Part shown: piece by piece, positions 43,754-52,880 of the stretch
How the letters are laid out: every line of letters starts with the position of its first letter
How positions within the stretch are numbered: position 1 is the stretch's first letter
DNA from: an uncultured Lachnospiraceae bacterium
Lineage (GTDB): Bacteria; Bacillota; Clostridia; Lachnospirales; Lachnospiraceae
Length of the DNA: 64,000 nucleotides
Direction: 5' to 3'
NCBI GenBank assembly: GCA_910589385.1
Contig: CAJUTU010000002.1
Location: 124,001 to 188,000, forward strand
Made by a program: the position numbers and the translations under genes
The notes under the pieces: model-generated
Database searches by the model: none
Told to the model about the DNA's origin: nothing
The model's input: only the letters and a program-made list of their open reading frames with translations

Positions 43754-44641
43754 ATGGAAAAATCAACTGCTGCAAGAAAACGTAAGAGTGTAAAATGGGG
43801 AATCGGCCTGATTTTATGTGTATTCTGTGTCCTGATGCTGCTTCCACTTCTGATGCTGCTCGTGGATTCTTTGATGGGGAAACAGGAACTGATGGAAACC
43901 TGCGGCGCTGTCCTTTCCGATTACGAAGGGCATGCCGGATTTCGTCTGTTTCCCCTCTACCCGACATTGCGTGCCTATGTGCGGCTTCTTCTAGATTCAC
44001 CGGAATATTTTACCGCATTCTGGAATTCCATGCTTCAGACCGCCGGAGTCCTGGCTGGACAGCTTCTTGTTGCAGTTCCGGCGGCGTGGGCATTTGCCAG
44101 GTTCCGGTTTCCAGGAAAAAAAATACTCTGGTTCCTGTATATGCTTTTGATGATACTTCCTTTTCAAGTTACCATGGTATCGGGATATCTGGTGCTCAAC
44201 AGCGTACATCTTATGGATACCCATGGGGCGGTCATTCTGCCGGGAATCTTTTCCACCCTGCCGGTATTTATCCTGCAAAAAACATTTGCGGCAATCCCGG
44301 GGGAAGTGATCGAGGCGGCAAAGATTGACGGCGCGGGGGACATCAGGATTTTTCTGGATATCGGGATCCCACTGGGGAAATCCGGGATATTTTCTATATT
44401 GATCCTGGGATTTCTGGAGTACTGGAATGCCATAGAACCACCCATGACCTATCTGAAAACAAAGGCATTATGGCCCTTGTCATTGTATCTGCCGCAGATG
44501 ACAGGAACAGAGTTTTCGGCGGCATTTGCGGCATCAGTCGTTACTTTGCTTCCGGCAGTGCTGCTATTTCTTACGGGGCAGGAAAATCTGGAGCAGGGCA
44601 TTGTCGCATCCGGGATGGAGCGCAAAAAGCATTCAGAATAA
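43754..44641 (+). CDS. Carbohydrate-type ABC transporter permease (MalG-like)
   Basis: A 295-residue permease with six helices and the EAA loop GEVIEAAKIDGAGDIRIFLDIG followed by PLGKSG. It pairs with the permease at 42658. No ATPase is encoded in the operon; Gram-positive sugar importers often borrow a shared ATPase (MsmX) encoded elsewhere. The outside loop after the first helix is longer than usual (about 60 residues). Confidence 0.87.
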   Translation: MEKSTAARKRKSVKWGIGLILCVFCVLMLLPLLMLLVDSLMGKQELMETCGAVLSDYEGHAGFRLFPLYPTLRAYVRLLLDSPEYFTAFWNSMLQTAGVLAGQLLVAVPAAWAFARFRFPGKKILWFLYMLLMILPFQVTMVSGYLVLNSVHLMDTHGAVILPGIFSTLPVFILQKTFAAIPGEVIEAAKIDGAGDIRIFLDIGIPLGKSGIFSILILGFLEYWNAIEPPMTYLKTKALWPLSLYLPQMTGTEFSAAFAASVVTLLPAVLLFLTGQENLEQGIVASGMERKKHSE

Positions 44642-44684
44642 AAGTGATTTTTTGTATTCGCACAGGTAAAGGAGAGATGAAAGA

Positions 44685-46115
44685 TTGGATATCAAAATGA
44701 AGCGGAAAGTGCGGCTCCTGGCAGTCTTTTTGGCTTTAATGGTACTATGTACCATTATTTCCAGAGCCGCGGCGTCGATTCTGGTTGCCCAGGTACAGGT
44801 GGAGAAGCCGGGAAGAGGGAAGCTGTCCTATACCTGCAGTGGGAGCGGCAATGTAGTGCCTGTGCAGGAAAAATTGATCTTCCTATGGCCCGGACAGCAG
44901 GTGGAATGGGCGGCAGATGTGGGCAGCACAGTGAAAGCAGGAGACTGCCTTGTGCAGTTTCGTATGGAATATCTACAGCAGACCATTGAGAGCAAACAGG
45001 CGGAACTGACCCAATTAGAACTACAGGCCGGACAGCAGCAGATATCGGCCCGTGGGACCGCCCGTGTTCCGTCCGCAGAGAGAGCCATGCAGACATTGAC
45101 AGATGCCCAGCGCCAGCTTCAAGAAGCGCAGCAAAGGGCAGCAGACGCCCAGGCAGCCTATGACCAGTTTCAGCCTGTCCAGGCTCCGGCAGTCCAGCCG
45201 CAGCCAACGGACGCTCAATCAGCATCCGCTGGCCAGCAGCAGCTAACAGATTCCTCGGTTTTGAAGCAGGAACTGGAGAACGCTCTTAGGGAGGCTCAGG
45301 CGAATGTAGAAACGGCCCGGCAGTCTGTCATCCAGGCTCAGAATGAGTACAATCTTGCATTAAAGGAGGATGCTGCCCAGGATAGGAATGAAGCAAATGC
45401 CGTCCAGTCGGCGCAGCTTGGGGCACAGGCATTGGACGCACAGGTAGATACGGCGAGAAAAGCTTTGGAACAGTTGATTTCCTATCAGAATGCGGGGGGA
45501 AAAATTTGTGCGGAACAGGACTGCACGGTCCTGACATCCGGCATCCAGGCTGGCGCATTTACCACAGGCGCAGAAATCCTGATAACCGGAAACGGAGGAT
45601 GGAAACTAAAAGGCCTGGCATCCGCAAAGGATAAGGAAAAGCTCAAAGCCGGGGCAGAAGTGGAGGTTCGTCTGGGGGCAGGTAAGAAAAGGTCTGTGAA
45701 AATCGAATACATCGGCGCGGAACGTACCGCTGATAACGGCAGTGCGGCTGGAGAAAATCCGTCTTCGGCTCAGCCGGTCCAGACTTGTTGGTATGCCCCC
45801 CTGCCGGAAAATGCGACGGCGGACAGTGGGGATACATTTGAATGGACGGTCCAGTCAGGCTCGGAAAAAGAGTATGAACAGTTGATTCCATTGAGCGCTC
45901 TCAGAGAGGACTCGGATGGGGCTTACTGTCTGATTATCTCGGATGAGGAAAGTATGCTTGGAACTGTGCAGACAGCCAGGCGTGTTCCGGTAACTGTATT
46001 GGAAAAGGATTCTGAAAATGCTGCGGTGACGTCATCCTTAAAAGACACAGATCAGGTGATTGTTTCCTCGGAAAAATATGTGGGGGAAGGGGACCGGGTG
46101 CGGATAAGATCATGA
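44685..46115 (+). CDS. HlyD/efflux periplasmic adaptor-like protein
   Basis: A 476-residue protein with one N-terminal helix (LLAVFLALMVLCTIISRAAA), a biotinyl-lipoyl-like half-motif (VEWAADVGSTVKAGDCLVQF) and a long Gln/Ala-rich coiled coil broken by a Pro-rich segment (residues about 90-260). A second lipoyl half (AGGKICAEQDCTVLTSGIQA) and beta-barrel domains follow. This is the fold of membrane fusion proteins that serve MacB-type or other exporters. TTG 44685 is preferred (AGGAGA 9 bases before); ATG 44697 is further from that site. The stop overlaps the next start (ATGA). Confidence 0.8.
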   Translation: MDIKMKRKVRLLAVFLALMVLCTIISRAAASILVAQVQVEKPGRGKLSYTCSGSGNVVPVQEKLIFLWPGQQVEWAADVGSTVKAGDCLVQFRMEYLQQTIESKQAELTQLELQAGQQQISARGTARVPSAERAMQTLTDAQRQLQEAQQRAADAQAAYDQFQPVQAPAVQPQPTDAQSASAGQQQLTDSSVLKQELENALREAQANVETARQSVIQAQNEYNLALKEDAAQDRNEANAVQSAQLGAQALDAQVDTARKALEQLISYQNAGGKICAEQDCTVLTSGIQAGAFTTGAEILITGNGGWKLKGLASAKDKEKLKAGAEVEVRLGAGKKRSVKIEYIGAERTADNGSAAGENPSSAQPVQTCWYAPLPENATADSGDTFEWTVQSGSEKEYEQLIPLSALREDSDGAYCLIISDEESMLGTVQTARRVPVTVLEKDSENAAVTSSLKDTDQVIVSSEKYVGEGDRVRIRS

Positions 46116-47161
46116 AAAACAGGGTACAAAACAACATAAAATATTTCCTGATCTTCCTCGTCCTTCTCCTTGCAAATATCTGCTCTGTAAATCGGCTTTC
46201 TTTGCTGAAAGGATATGCGGATATGATCTTTGTATGTTACCTTGCAGACAGTGTGGAGGAATCCTCATTTGAGCAGTTCAAAGAAAATGAAAGCAGCAAG
46301 GATTTCTCGAAAATGGCTCTGTGGAAATCTATGGAGAAAGAGACGGTTTCGGCAGAGAATTCCGGACGTGGGCAAAAAACTTCGGTTTATCAGGTAAAAG
46401 GGCAGCCTGACGCTGTCTTTGGAAACAATCTGGCACAAGGGAGATATTTTACGGACGAAGAATCCCGGGCATGTCTGCTGGACCAGGGGCTGGCACGGCA
46501 GTTATTTGGCTCGGAAAATGTGCTGGGCCTGGAAGTTGAGATCGGGCAAAAAAGCTATCAGATTGCCGGAGTCCTAAAAGGAGACAACCAGCTTTGTGTG
46601 ACACCGGCAGAGGAAAACGTCAGGTTTGATGGTGTGGCAGTCCAAAAGCAGGAGAGGGAGCAGTCCTCCGCCCTGGCGGTCAGCCTGATAGAAGCCGTAT
46701 TTGGCAGCACAGATGGGCAGAAGGTGGACGGGCAGCTTTATTTTATGACAGCCAGATTATTTTATTCCGTTGTATCGGCTTTCATTCTGATTGCCCTGGG
46801 AGTCGCTGCGGCGAGGGGAAGTAAAATTTTATGTAAGATTCTGTCCGCAGCATGTATGACGGCGGCAGCCTGGATTTTAATAACGGGAATCAGGGGCGCG
46901 GCGCCGGGCGCAGATTATTTGCCTACATACTGGTCAGATTTTGATTTTTTTGTCCGCCTGTTTCAAGAGAAGTCCGGGCAGATACAGAGGCTTTCGGTAT
47001 ATCAGAAATTTCCTATCTGGCAGGAAATGCTCCGCTTATGGCAGCAGGTTGTCGGGACGGAAGTTTTTATGGGGGCAGTATTTGGGATTTTTGTTTGCAG
47101 ATTTTCGAGGAAGAATCAATGGAGAGAAACGAAAGTAACCGCTTATATCGACCTTGATTAG
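46112..47161 (+). CDS. MacB/FtsX-like membrane protein, possibly truncated
   Basis: A 349-residue protein. One N-terminal helix is followed by a MacB periplasmic-core-like domain (YQVKGQPDAVFGNNLAQGRY, then RACLLDQGLARQLFGSENVL) and about three further helices (SVVSAFILIALGVAAARGSK onward). It is coupled to the adaptor gene, as MacA-MacB pairs are, but the ATPase domain or a separate ATPase gene is missing. The last residues (TKVTAYIDLD) look unlike a family ending, and decayed mobile-element sequence begins right after, so a deletion may have removed its 3' end and a following ATPase. Confidence 0.65.
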   Translation: MKNRVQNNIKYFLIFLVLLLANICSVNRLSLLKGYADMIFVCYLADSVEESSFEQFKENESSKDFSKMALWKSMEKETVSAENSGRGQKTSVYQVKGQPDAVFGNNLAQGRYFTDEESRACLLDQGLARQLFGSENVLGLEVEIGQKSYQIAGVLKGDNQLCVTPAEENVRFDGVAVQKQEREQSSALAVSLIEAVFGSTDGQKVDGQLYFMTARLFYSVVSAFILIALGVAAARGSKILCKILSAACMTAAAWILITGIRGAAPGADYLPTYWSDFDFFVRLFQEKSGQIQRLSVYQKFPIWQEMLRLWQQVVGTEVFMGAVFGIFVCRFSRKNQWRETKVTAYIDLD

Positions 47162-47174
47162 AAAATGAATTATG

Positions 47175-47213
47175 ATAAGCGTATCATTAGAGATAGCGGT
47201 ACGCTTATTTTTT
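47175..47213 (+). terminator. Rho-independent terminator
   Basis: ATAAGCGTA pairs with TACGCTTAT and a T run follows. It ends the solute-binding protein/adaptor operon. Confidence 0.75.
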
Positions 47214-47312
47214 ATCTGAATCGTGCCTTTGATTGGATTGATAAAACTGAATAGATTTTTACATATCCACCTTGACAAAGTGACTAAATTTATGCGAAAG
47301 GAGGACGCACCT

Positions 47313-47563
47313 ATGTCAAATTGCAAGTAATCGCTCTGACGAACCAGAAAGGCGGTAATGTTCCACTTATTGTATTTGGGGACGGGCATGATACGGTAGG
47401 ATTCCCGATACATAGCTTTTCGACGTTTGCAAGGATAAAGAAGTATGATGAAAATGAGAATGTGGGGAATGCCAGGCAGCCTTATTCTATCGAAGTTGGA
47501 GGGATGGAAAGAACGATAACTATATATGGCATTGCTTCAACGAGATTTGATATAACAGGTTAA
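47313..47563 (+). pseudogene. ParA N-terminal scar fused to another protein's tail
   Basis: ATG 47313 (AAAGGAGG upstream) is followed, after one missing A, by LQVIALTNQKGG, the start of ParA/Soj-type partition ATPases up to the deviant Walker A motif. The next residues (VGKTT expected) are absent. The frame continues NVPLIVFGDGHDTVGFPIHS to IYGIASTRFDITG, a tail from some other, unrecognised protein. The join is a deletion scar, probably of a conjugative or plasmid-like element. Confidence 0.6.
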
Positions 47564-47569
47564 ATTGTG

Positions 47570-47611
47570 CCAGACCTATTTGTTTTGCTTTGGACAAGTA
47601 GGTCTGGTTTT
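47570..47611 (+). terminator. Rho-independent terminator
   Basis: Perfect 9-bp stem CCAGACCTA/TAGGTCTGG around a 20-base loop, followed by TTTTA. It belongs to the gene whose tail survives at 47563. Confidence 0.8.
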
Positions 47612-47798
47612 ATGTAGTAAAGCACACAAGTATAAAGTTTGAATGTCCGTTCAGATAATTTGAGCCATTATGCGCGGCATGGTCAAACAGTTTAGACACC
47701 AACGATTTTTCTGTAATCCCAGCCAGGACATCTTTGATTGTAACAGACATAAACGTTCACAATCCTTCGGAATCTATTTAACATATATATCGTTGATG

Positions 47799-49076
47799 CT
47801 ACACTGTTTTCAAGAGTTCTATTTTACACTGATGCTCCTTCGTCTCTTTACTATAATTCACTCCAACTAAAAGAATATCTCCTGTGTATCCCTTTATCCA
47901 TTCCACATATCCTTTTTCTTTGATCTGATTAATTGTCCCTTCTGCAGATTTATCCCATTTTAGTTCCACTACCAATGCTGGGATGTTTGAATCTCGCTTT
48001 GGCAGATAAACCACATCAGCAAATCCCTTTCCTGACGGCAATTCCATAATAGAATTCATATAGTACACTTTTGCACTGTAATATGCCATCAGGAGCACAC
48101 ATGTAAGTGCGTTTTCATCATTATATTTCAAGATGGAGGCTGTTTCATTATGAATTTCAGCAATACTGTTGGCTGCGGCTTCTTCATTGAGTTTCCAAGT
48201 ATATTGAAGGAGCGCCTCCGAATGTTCAAGTGATTGTACCAGACCATTCCATCCGCCCACTTTTACCGCACGCATAAATTCCTGGATAATCTCTTGATTT
48301 GGAATCATCACTTTGCTGTCTTCCTTATCATAGGTCAGATATCCCAAATGGACAAGGAGAGTAAGCACATCATCTCTTATTTGAAATGTTGTCATACCAT
48401 TTCTCTACCTCAGTATAGTCTATATCGTATTGTGTACATTGTTCCTGTACTTCCTTCTCTGTGAAACCAAAATATTCTCCCAGATTTTTAGGCGAAATCA
48501 TAGAGTATTCATCAAAAATATTGATTGCGGAGTGTTCGCCATATTTTTTTATTGGCAAAATACCTGTCATATAAGCTAAATCTACATATTCAGCACCTTT
48601 GAAAAGTCCGCGCAGAAAATCCAGATATTCTTTTTGCGCTTCTTTTCGGTTCTTGGCCATCCGAAATACAAAGTCCCACTCATCAATGATAAAAATATAG
48701 CCATTGCCTGTCTGCGAAAATATTTGTTCAAGTAATATCTTTAGCCTGTTATCAGGTATTATGTCTTGGCACTCCGGGAATTCTTTCATTAAATTCAAAA
48801 TCACTCTCCGTTCAATTTCGGAAATAAATGTATCAAGATCAGATTCTTTTTCCAGAAAACGTTGAATGTCAAGACGAATTACATTATGTTGGTTCAAGTG
48901 TACAGAAAAATATTTATCCTTTTCAACTTTCAGGCCGGAAAATAATTTGGTGGAATCGCAGCCTTTACTATAATACGCCACAAGCATATCTGCAGCCATA
49001 GACTTTCCAAAACGGCGTGGACGGCTTACACAGAGGTTTTTTTGCTTTTCTAATAGAAACAGTACTTTCGGGCTTT
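47799..49076 (-). pseudogene. AAA-ATPase-like/PD-(D/E)XK family protein, truncated and frameshifted
   Basis: From 49076 downward, without a start codon, the frame gives KVLFLLEKQKNLCVSRPRRF and GKSMAADMLVAYYSKGCDST, the Walker A region of the AAA-ATPase_like (DUF1703-type) family. The Walker B-like YIFIIDEWDFVFR lies near 48700. At about 48390 the frame breaks and roughly 80-90 residues normally found there are missing. The sequence resumes with TTFQIRDDVLTLLVHLGYLT and the PDDEXK_9 nuclease domain (GKGFADVVYLPKRD, then ALVVELKWDKSAEGTINQIK). N-terminal truncation, internal deletion and frameshift make it inactive. Confidence 0.75.
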
Positions 49077-49096
49077 TTTACGTGATTTGCTTTACC

Positions 49097-49291
49097 TCCT
49101 GTATGGAGCTTCGACAGATAAAATATGCTGGGGACGATAACCTCTACGCAGGGTGCGTTGAAGCATTGGATCAGATAGAAAGAAAAAAATATGTGTCCCG
49201 TCTTGTAGAAAACGGAATGAAAAAGATCTGGAAATATGGGATTGCCTGCTATAAAAAACATTGCAAAGTGCTTCTGGCTGATTCCGAGTAA
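49097..49291 (+). pseudogene. C-terminal fragment of a second AAA-ATPase-like/PDDEXK_9 protein
   Basis: The frame EALDQIERKKYVSRLVENGM, then KKIWKYGIACYKKHCKVLLA matches the extreme C-terminus of the family seen at 47799-49076, but on the opposite strand and from a different member. Only this tail remains. Confidence 0.6.
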
Positions 49292-49333
49292 AAAAGAAGC
49301 AGGGAAACAGATGGGCGGTCCGTTCCCTGCCGT

Positions 49334-49954
49334 TTATATCCTCGTCCACAGACTCTGCCCATGCTCCCGAAGCCACTTTTGCGGCTCTTTGTAATCCGGC
49401 ATCACAGAGGCTACAACCCGATAGAAAGCCGGAGAGTGGTTCATTTCCTTCCGGTGCGCCAATTCGTGTATTACAATATAATCCAGGACTTCTTCTGGGG
49501 CAAGGATCAGCCTCCAGTTAAAATTGAGATTTCCCTTGCTGCTGCAGCTTCCCCACCGGGTTTTCTGCTCCCGGATGGAAATGCGTCCGTAAGTCACGTT
49601 CATAATGGCGGCATAGTAGGCAGCCTTCCGGGTAAAGATATCCCGCGCAAGTTCCATATAACGCCGGCGTTCCTGTTCCGAAAGCGGAGGAGGCGCCGGC
49701 GCTTTGTTTTCAACAGCTTTGGACAGATGTTTCAATATCCAGGTTTCCTTTTCCGTGAAAAAGCGGTCGATTGTAGATTTGGCTGTCCGCATGGGGGCGC
49801 GGACTTTTACCTGGCCTTCAGCAGTAATTTGCATGGACAGCGTTTTCCGTGAACTATATATGACCTCATATTCAGTTGGATATGAGACGCCAGAGGATTC
49901 TGCCAATTGCCGGAGCTTGTTCAGCAAAGGCCGGGGAAAGGAATGCTTTGCCAT
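49334..49954 (-). CDS. YgjP-like M48-type metallopeptidase (DUF45)
   Basis: A 206-residue protein starting behind GAGGTG. The zinc site is IVIHELAHRKEMNHSPAFY (HExxH plus a third His), preceded by RISIREQKTRWGSCSSKGNL with NFNWRL, both diagnostic for the YgjP/WLM-like family. The beta-rich N-terminal half is normal. The cellular role is unknown; members often accompany restriction or mobile genes, but also stand alone as here. Confidence 0.88.
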   Translation of the reverse strand: MAKHSFPRPLLNKLRQLAESSGVSYPTEYEVIYSSRKTLSMQITAEGQVKVRAPMRTAKSTIDRFFTEKETWILKHLSKAVENKAPAPPPLSEQERRRYMELARDIFTRKAAYYAAIMNVTYGRISIREQKTRWGSCSSKGNLNFNWRLILAPEEVLDYIVIHELAHRKEMNHSPAFYRVVASVMPDYKEPQKWLREHGQSLWTRI

Positions 49955-50000
49955 AAAAATTCACCTCAGTGTTATAAAGTGTACTCTCGAAAAAAGGGTT

Positions 50001-50303
50001 TCACAAAAAGAACTCCACAGCCAATACCGCGGCGCAGCAAAATACGGCTGTCTTAAACAAGTCTGCACCTATCCATGCCGCTATAATGCCGATCAGGAAA
50101 GCAATCAGGCCGGATACCGGGCTCTGGGTGGCTTCTAAGATGGCCGGAAATGTCATAACAGCAAGGGTGACATACGGAACATAGTACAAAAAGGATTGAA
50201 TAAATTTATTTTTAATGGGCTTTCGGATTAAAGTCAGGGGCAGGACACGGATCAGATAAGACACTCCGGCCATGATGCAAAGATAGATATACATATTGTG
50301 CAT
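50001..50303 (-). CDS. azlD: AzlD family branched-chain amino acid exporter subunit
   Basis: A 100-residue protein with three or four helices. The line YLIRVLPLTLIRKPIKNKFI with YYVPYVTLAVMTFPAIL is the AzlD signature. Its start overlaps the AzlC stop (TAATG), showing translational coupling. With AzlC it forms a small two-component exporter of branched-chain or related amino acids. Confidence 0.88.
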   Translation of the reverse strand: MHNMYIYLCIMAGVSYLIRVLPLTLIRKPIKNKFIQSFLYYVPYVTLAVMTFPAILEATQSPVSGLIAFLIGIIAAWIGADLFKTAVFCCAAVLAVEFFL

Positions 50304-51052
50304 TATTTTTCCTCCTCATCTGCAGCTTTTGGGAACAACAGTGCCGCGGCTGCAGACAGAACCAATGTCAAGACAATGGTACGCGTTCCGCTGGACATTC
50401 CCGAAAAAACAGGCAGGTAAGCCGCACAAAAGCTGGCAATAAAGCAGCAGATGATCAGCCCTGCAACTACTCCGTCTTTTTTGGACGCAGGAATAATGAC
50501 TGCAAGGAACATCCCATAAAGGGCAACACTGAACGCACTGACCAGACGCAGCGGAAGAAGACTTCCGGCAGCCGCGCCCAAAGCCGTCCCAAAAGCCCAG
50601 CAGGGTCCGGCAGCCAGCACAGCGCCGTAACTATAAAATGGGTTGAGGCAGCCTGGACGTGCAATGGCGATTCCGAACAATTCATCCGTAATATGGAACG
50701 CCATGGTAAAACGGTGGAATCCCGGCATTTTTGGATCCATCCGCTGGCTCATGGCACAGCTCATCAGCAGATATCTTGCATTGGCGATCAAGGTAACGAT
50801 TGCCAGTTCCACATAAGCGGCTCCAGCCGTAATCAGTGTAAATCCCGCATATTCTCCTGCGGAGGCGTTGCAGAGAAGACTGGCAAGAAACCCCTGGAAC
50901 GGAGTGAGTCCTGCATTCTTTGCCGCAATCCCCAAGGAAAAGGAGACTGCAAAATACCCAAGCCCAATGGGGACGCCATCGCGTATCCCATCCCGGAAAG
51001 CTGCTTTGTTTAATGTATGTTTAAAAGAATAGTTTTTGATTACTTGTTCCAT
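50303..51052 (-). CDS. azlC: AzlC family branched-chain amino acid exporter subunit
   Basis: A 249-residue membrane protein with about seven helices. The first is preceded by FRDGIRDGVPIGLGYFAVSF and followed by FASLLCNASAGEYAGFTLI-like sequence (core LLCNASAGEYAGF), the AzlC hallmark. ARYLLMSCAMSQRM is also conserved. It is the large subunit of the AzlCD exporter. The 51053-51263 gap upstream holds an imperfect hairpin (GGTGCAGCATACAG with CTGTATATTGCACC) that could form in a leader; no gene is seen there. Confidence 0.9.
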   Translation of the reverse strand: MEQVIKNYSFKHTLNKAAFRDGIRDGVPIGLGYFAVSFSLGIAAKNAGLTPFQGFLASLLCNASAGEYAGFTLITAGAAYVELAIVTLIANARYLLMSCAMSQRMDPKMPGFHRFTMAFHITDELFGIAIARPGCLNPFYSYGAVLAAGPCWAFGTALGAAAGSLLPLRLVSAFSVALYGMFLAVIIPASKKDGVVAGLIICCFIASFCAAYLPVFSGMSSGTRTIVLTLVLSAAAALLFPKAADEEEK

Positions 51053-51263
51053 GTATTTTCACCTATAACGTTTTCCTCATGTTATCTTCATCTGAACATA
51101 GGAAACGGTGCAGCATACAGCTTTCTCTTAAACATAGAAAACACTGTATATTGCACCGTCCCCGCTGTTTTTACGTCATTGACCACCGCAGCCCGGCAGG
51201 AAATAGTTATGGCAACTTTAAACCAGGCTGCAGCTTTCGTGAACAGTAATACGTGCGGTACTT

Positions 51264-51440
51264 TTATGCCATGATATCAAGATTCTCTCCAAGCCCGGGC
51301 ACCATAGCGGCATCCATCATTTCGAGCATTGCCTCACTGGTGCTCTCAGCCGTGTCCATCACCTTGGACATCAATGCAAAGCTGACACTCGTACTTAACC
51401 GTTCCATAGACATCATTGATGATAATGCAGGAATATCCAT
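51264..51440 (-). CDS. YjfB family putative motility protein
   Basis: A 58-residue protein, MDIPALSSMMSMERLSTSVS to VPGLGENLDIMA. The start MDIPALS..., the helical middle rich in Met/Ala and the ending G-x-N-x-D are the YjfB_motility (pfam14070) pattern. AGAGAGGTGG precedes ATG 51440. The gene has its own sigma-D promoter, which fits a motility role. The biochemical function of the family is unknown. Confidence 0.85.
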   Translation of the reverse strand: MDIPALSSMMSMERLSTSVSFALMSKVMDTAESTSEAMLEMMDAAMVPGLGENLDIMA

Positions 51441-51489
51441 AGGGCCACCTCTCTATCGTAAAATAATTTCTGAGTACTACACATAACAT

Positions 51490-51516
51490 ATATCGGCAAA
51501 AAAATTGAAAACTTTA
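51490..51516 (-). promoter_or_regulatory. Flagellar sigma-D (sigma-28) promoter of the YjfB gene
   Basis: On the minus strand TAAA, exactly 15 bases, then GCCGATAT. This matches the sigma-28 consensus TAAA-N15-GCCGATAA at all but the last base. It lies 50 bases before the YjfB start codon. Confidence 0.85.
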
Positions 51517-51529
51517 ATACGGTATGGTC

Positions 51530-51558
51530 TTGTCTATTTTATTCAGGAAATATATAAT
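51530..51558 (+). promoter_or_regulatory. Sigma-A promoter of the PatB-type gene
   Basis: TTGTCT, a 17-base spacer and TATAAT, 46 bases before ATG 51605. It points away from the neighbouring sigma-D promoter, so the two genes are divergently transcribed from an overlapping region. Confidence 0.75.
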
Positions 51559-51604
51559 ATTTTTATCAAAATAATATAGCGATATTAAAGAGAGGACACA
51601 TAAG

Positions 51605-52798
51605 ATGAAATACGATTTCACAACAATTATGGACCGCGTCGGAAAAGACGCGGTCGCGGTGGATACGATCCCATATCAAGATATACAGATAAAGGAAGGA
51701 TTCAGCAAAATCCCGATGTGGGTGGCTGATATGAATTTCCAGACGGTTCCGACAGTCCCTGACGCGATCACTGAGCGTGTCAGACATGCCGCATACGGAT
51801 ATTTTTCTCCGAGGGAGGAGTACTATGATTCGATCATCCAGTGGCAGGAGACACGGCATGGGGTCCGGGGACTGACGAAAGAATGTATCGGATATGAAAA
51901 CGGCGTGCTCGGAGGCGTGCTCAGCGCTTTAAATGTATTCTGCTCGAGAGGGGATAAAGTATTGCTCCATTCCCCGACTTATATCGGCTTTACCAGCGGC
52001 ATAGAAAATGCAGGATACCACATTGTACACAGTCCGCTCAAAAGGGATGCAAAAGGGATCTGGCGGATGGATTTTGAGGACATGGAGAAGAAGCTGGAAG
52101 AAGAGCATATCCATGCGGCAGTCTTCTGTTCTCCTCATAATCCATGCGGCCGCGTCTGGGAAAGAGGGGAACTGGAACAGGCGATGGAGATCTTCAAAAA
52201 GCATGATGTGATGGTTGTGGCAGATGAAATCTGGTCCGACATCATTCTCGAAGGCCATAAGCATATTCCGACCCAGATGGTCTCCCAGGACGCGAAAATG
52301 CGAACCGTTGCCCTTTACGCGCCCTCTAAGACATTCAATCTGGCAGGACTGATCGGCAGCTACCATATTATCTATAATCCCCATATCCGTGACCGGGTAA
52401 GAAAAGAATCATCCCTGTCACATTATAATTCCATGAATGTTCTTTCCATGTATGCATTGATCGGCGCGTACAAGCCGGAGGGATATGAGTGGGTTGATGA
52501 ACTGTGCCAGGTGCTGACAGAAAATGTGGACTACGCATATCGATACATCCAGGAGCATTTTCAGGGCGTATCTGTGGCAAGGCCAGAGGGGACATATATG
52601 TTATTTTTGGATTGTGAAGAATGGTGCCGGATGCATGGCAAGACCATAGATGAATTACAGCGTGCCGGAGTGGAAGTGGGCGTTATCTGGCAGGATGGAA
52701 GGCAGTTTCACGGAGAATATGGGATACGGCTGAATCTGGCGCTTCCGAAAACTCTGGTGGAAGAGGCAATGAGACGGCTCACGGAATATGTATTTTAA
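51605..52798 (+). CDS. PatB/MalY family PLP-dependent C-S lyase (cystathionine beta-lyase-like)
   Basis: A 397-residue fold-type I aminotransferase-like enzyme. The N-terminal WVADMNFQTVPTVPDAI is the MalY/PatB signature, VADEIWSDIIL binds the PLP ring, and YAPSKTFNLAGL holds the PLP lysine. RLNLALPK near the end has the arginine that binds the substrate carboxylate. These enzymes cleave S-substituted cysteines to pyruvate, ammonia and a thiol. The pyruvate could feed the oxidoreductase operon downstream. It is followed by an IclR regulator on the same strand. Confidence 0.87.
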   Translation: MKYDFTTIMDRVGKDAVAVDTIPYQDIQIKEGFSKIPMWVADMNFQTVPTVPDAITERVRHAAYGYFSPREEYYDSIIQWQETRHGVRGLTKECIGYENGVLGGVLSALNVFCSRGDKVLLHSPTYIGFTSGIENAGYHIVHSPLKRDAKGIWRMDFEDMEKKLEEEHIHAAVFCSPHNPCGRVWERGELEQAMEIFKKHDVMVVADEIWSDIILEGHKHIPTQMVSQDAKMRTVALYAPSKTFNLAGLIGSYHIIYNPHIRDRVRKESSLSHYNSMNVLSMYALIGAYKPEGYEWVDELCQVLTENVDYAYRYIQEHFQGVSVARPEGTYMLFLDCEEWCRMHGKTIDELQRAGVEVGVIWQDGRQFHGEYGIRLNLALPKTLVEEAMRRLTEYVF

Positions 52799-52880
52799 AG
52801 AGGCTAAGATTGTTCGGCAGAGCTGCAATAGGGTTCCTGCCATGGACAATTGTGATTTTTAGAAAGGGCAGGAGCGGTTT

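Noticed and set aside
44755..45225. 156-codon minus-strand frame opposite the adaptor gene
   Set aside because: Shadow of the Gln/Ala-rich coiled coil; low-complexity and without a start site.
47612..47798. Minus-strand 46-codon ORF starting at 47750 (MSVTIKDVLAGITEK...)
   Set aside because: The first residues recall LacI-type regulators but the rest does not, and no ribosome site is seen; the stretch is treated as non-coding.
49361..49852. 163-codon plus-strand frame opposite the YgjP-like gene
   Set aside because: The minus-strand gene has a full zinc motif and ribosome site; this is its shadow.
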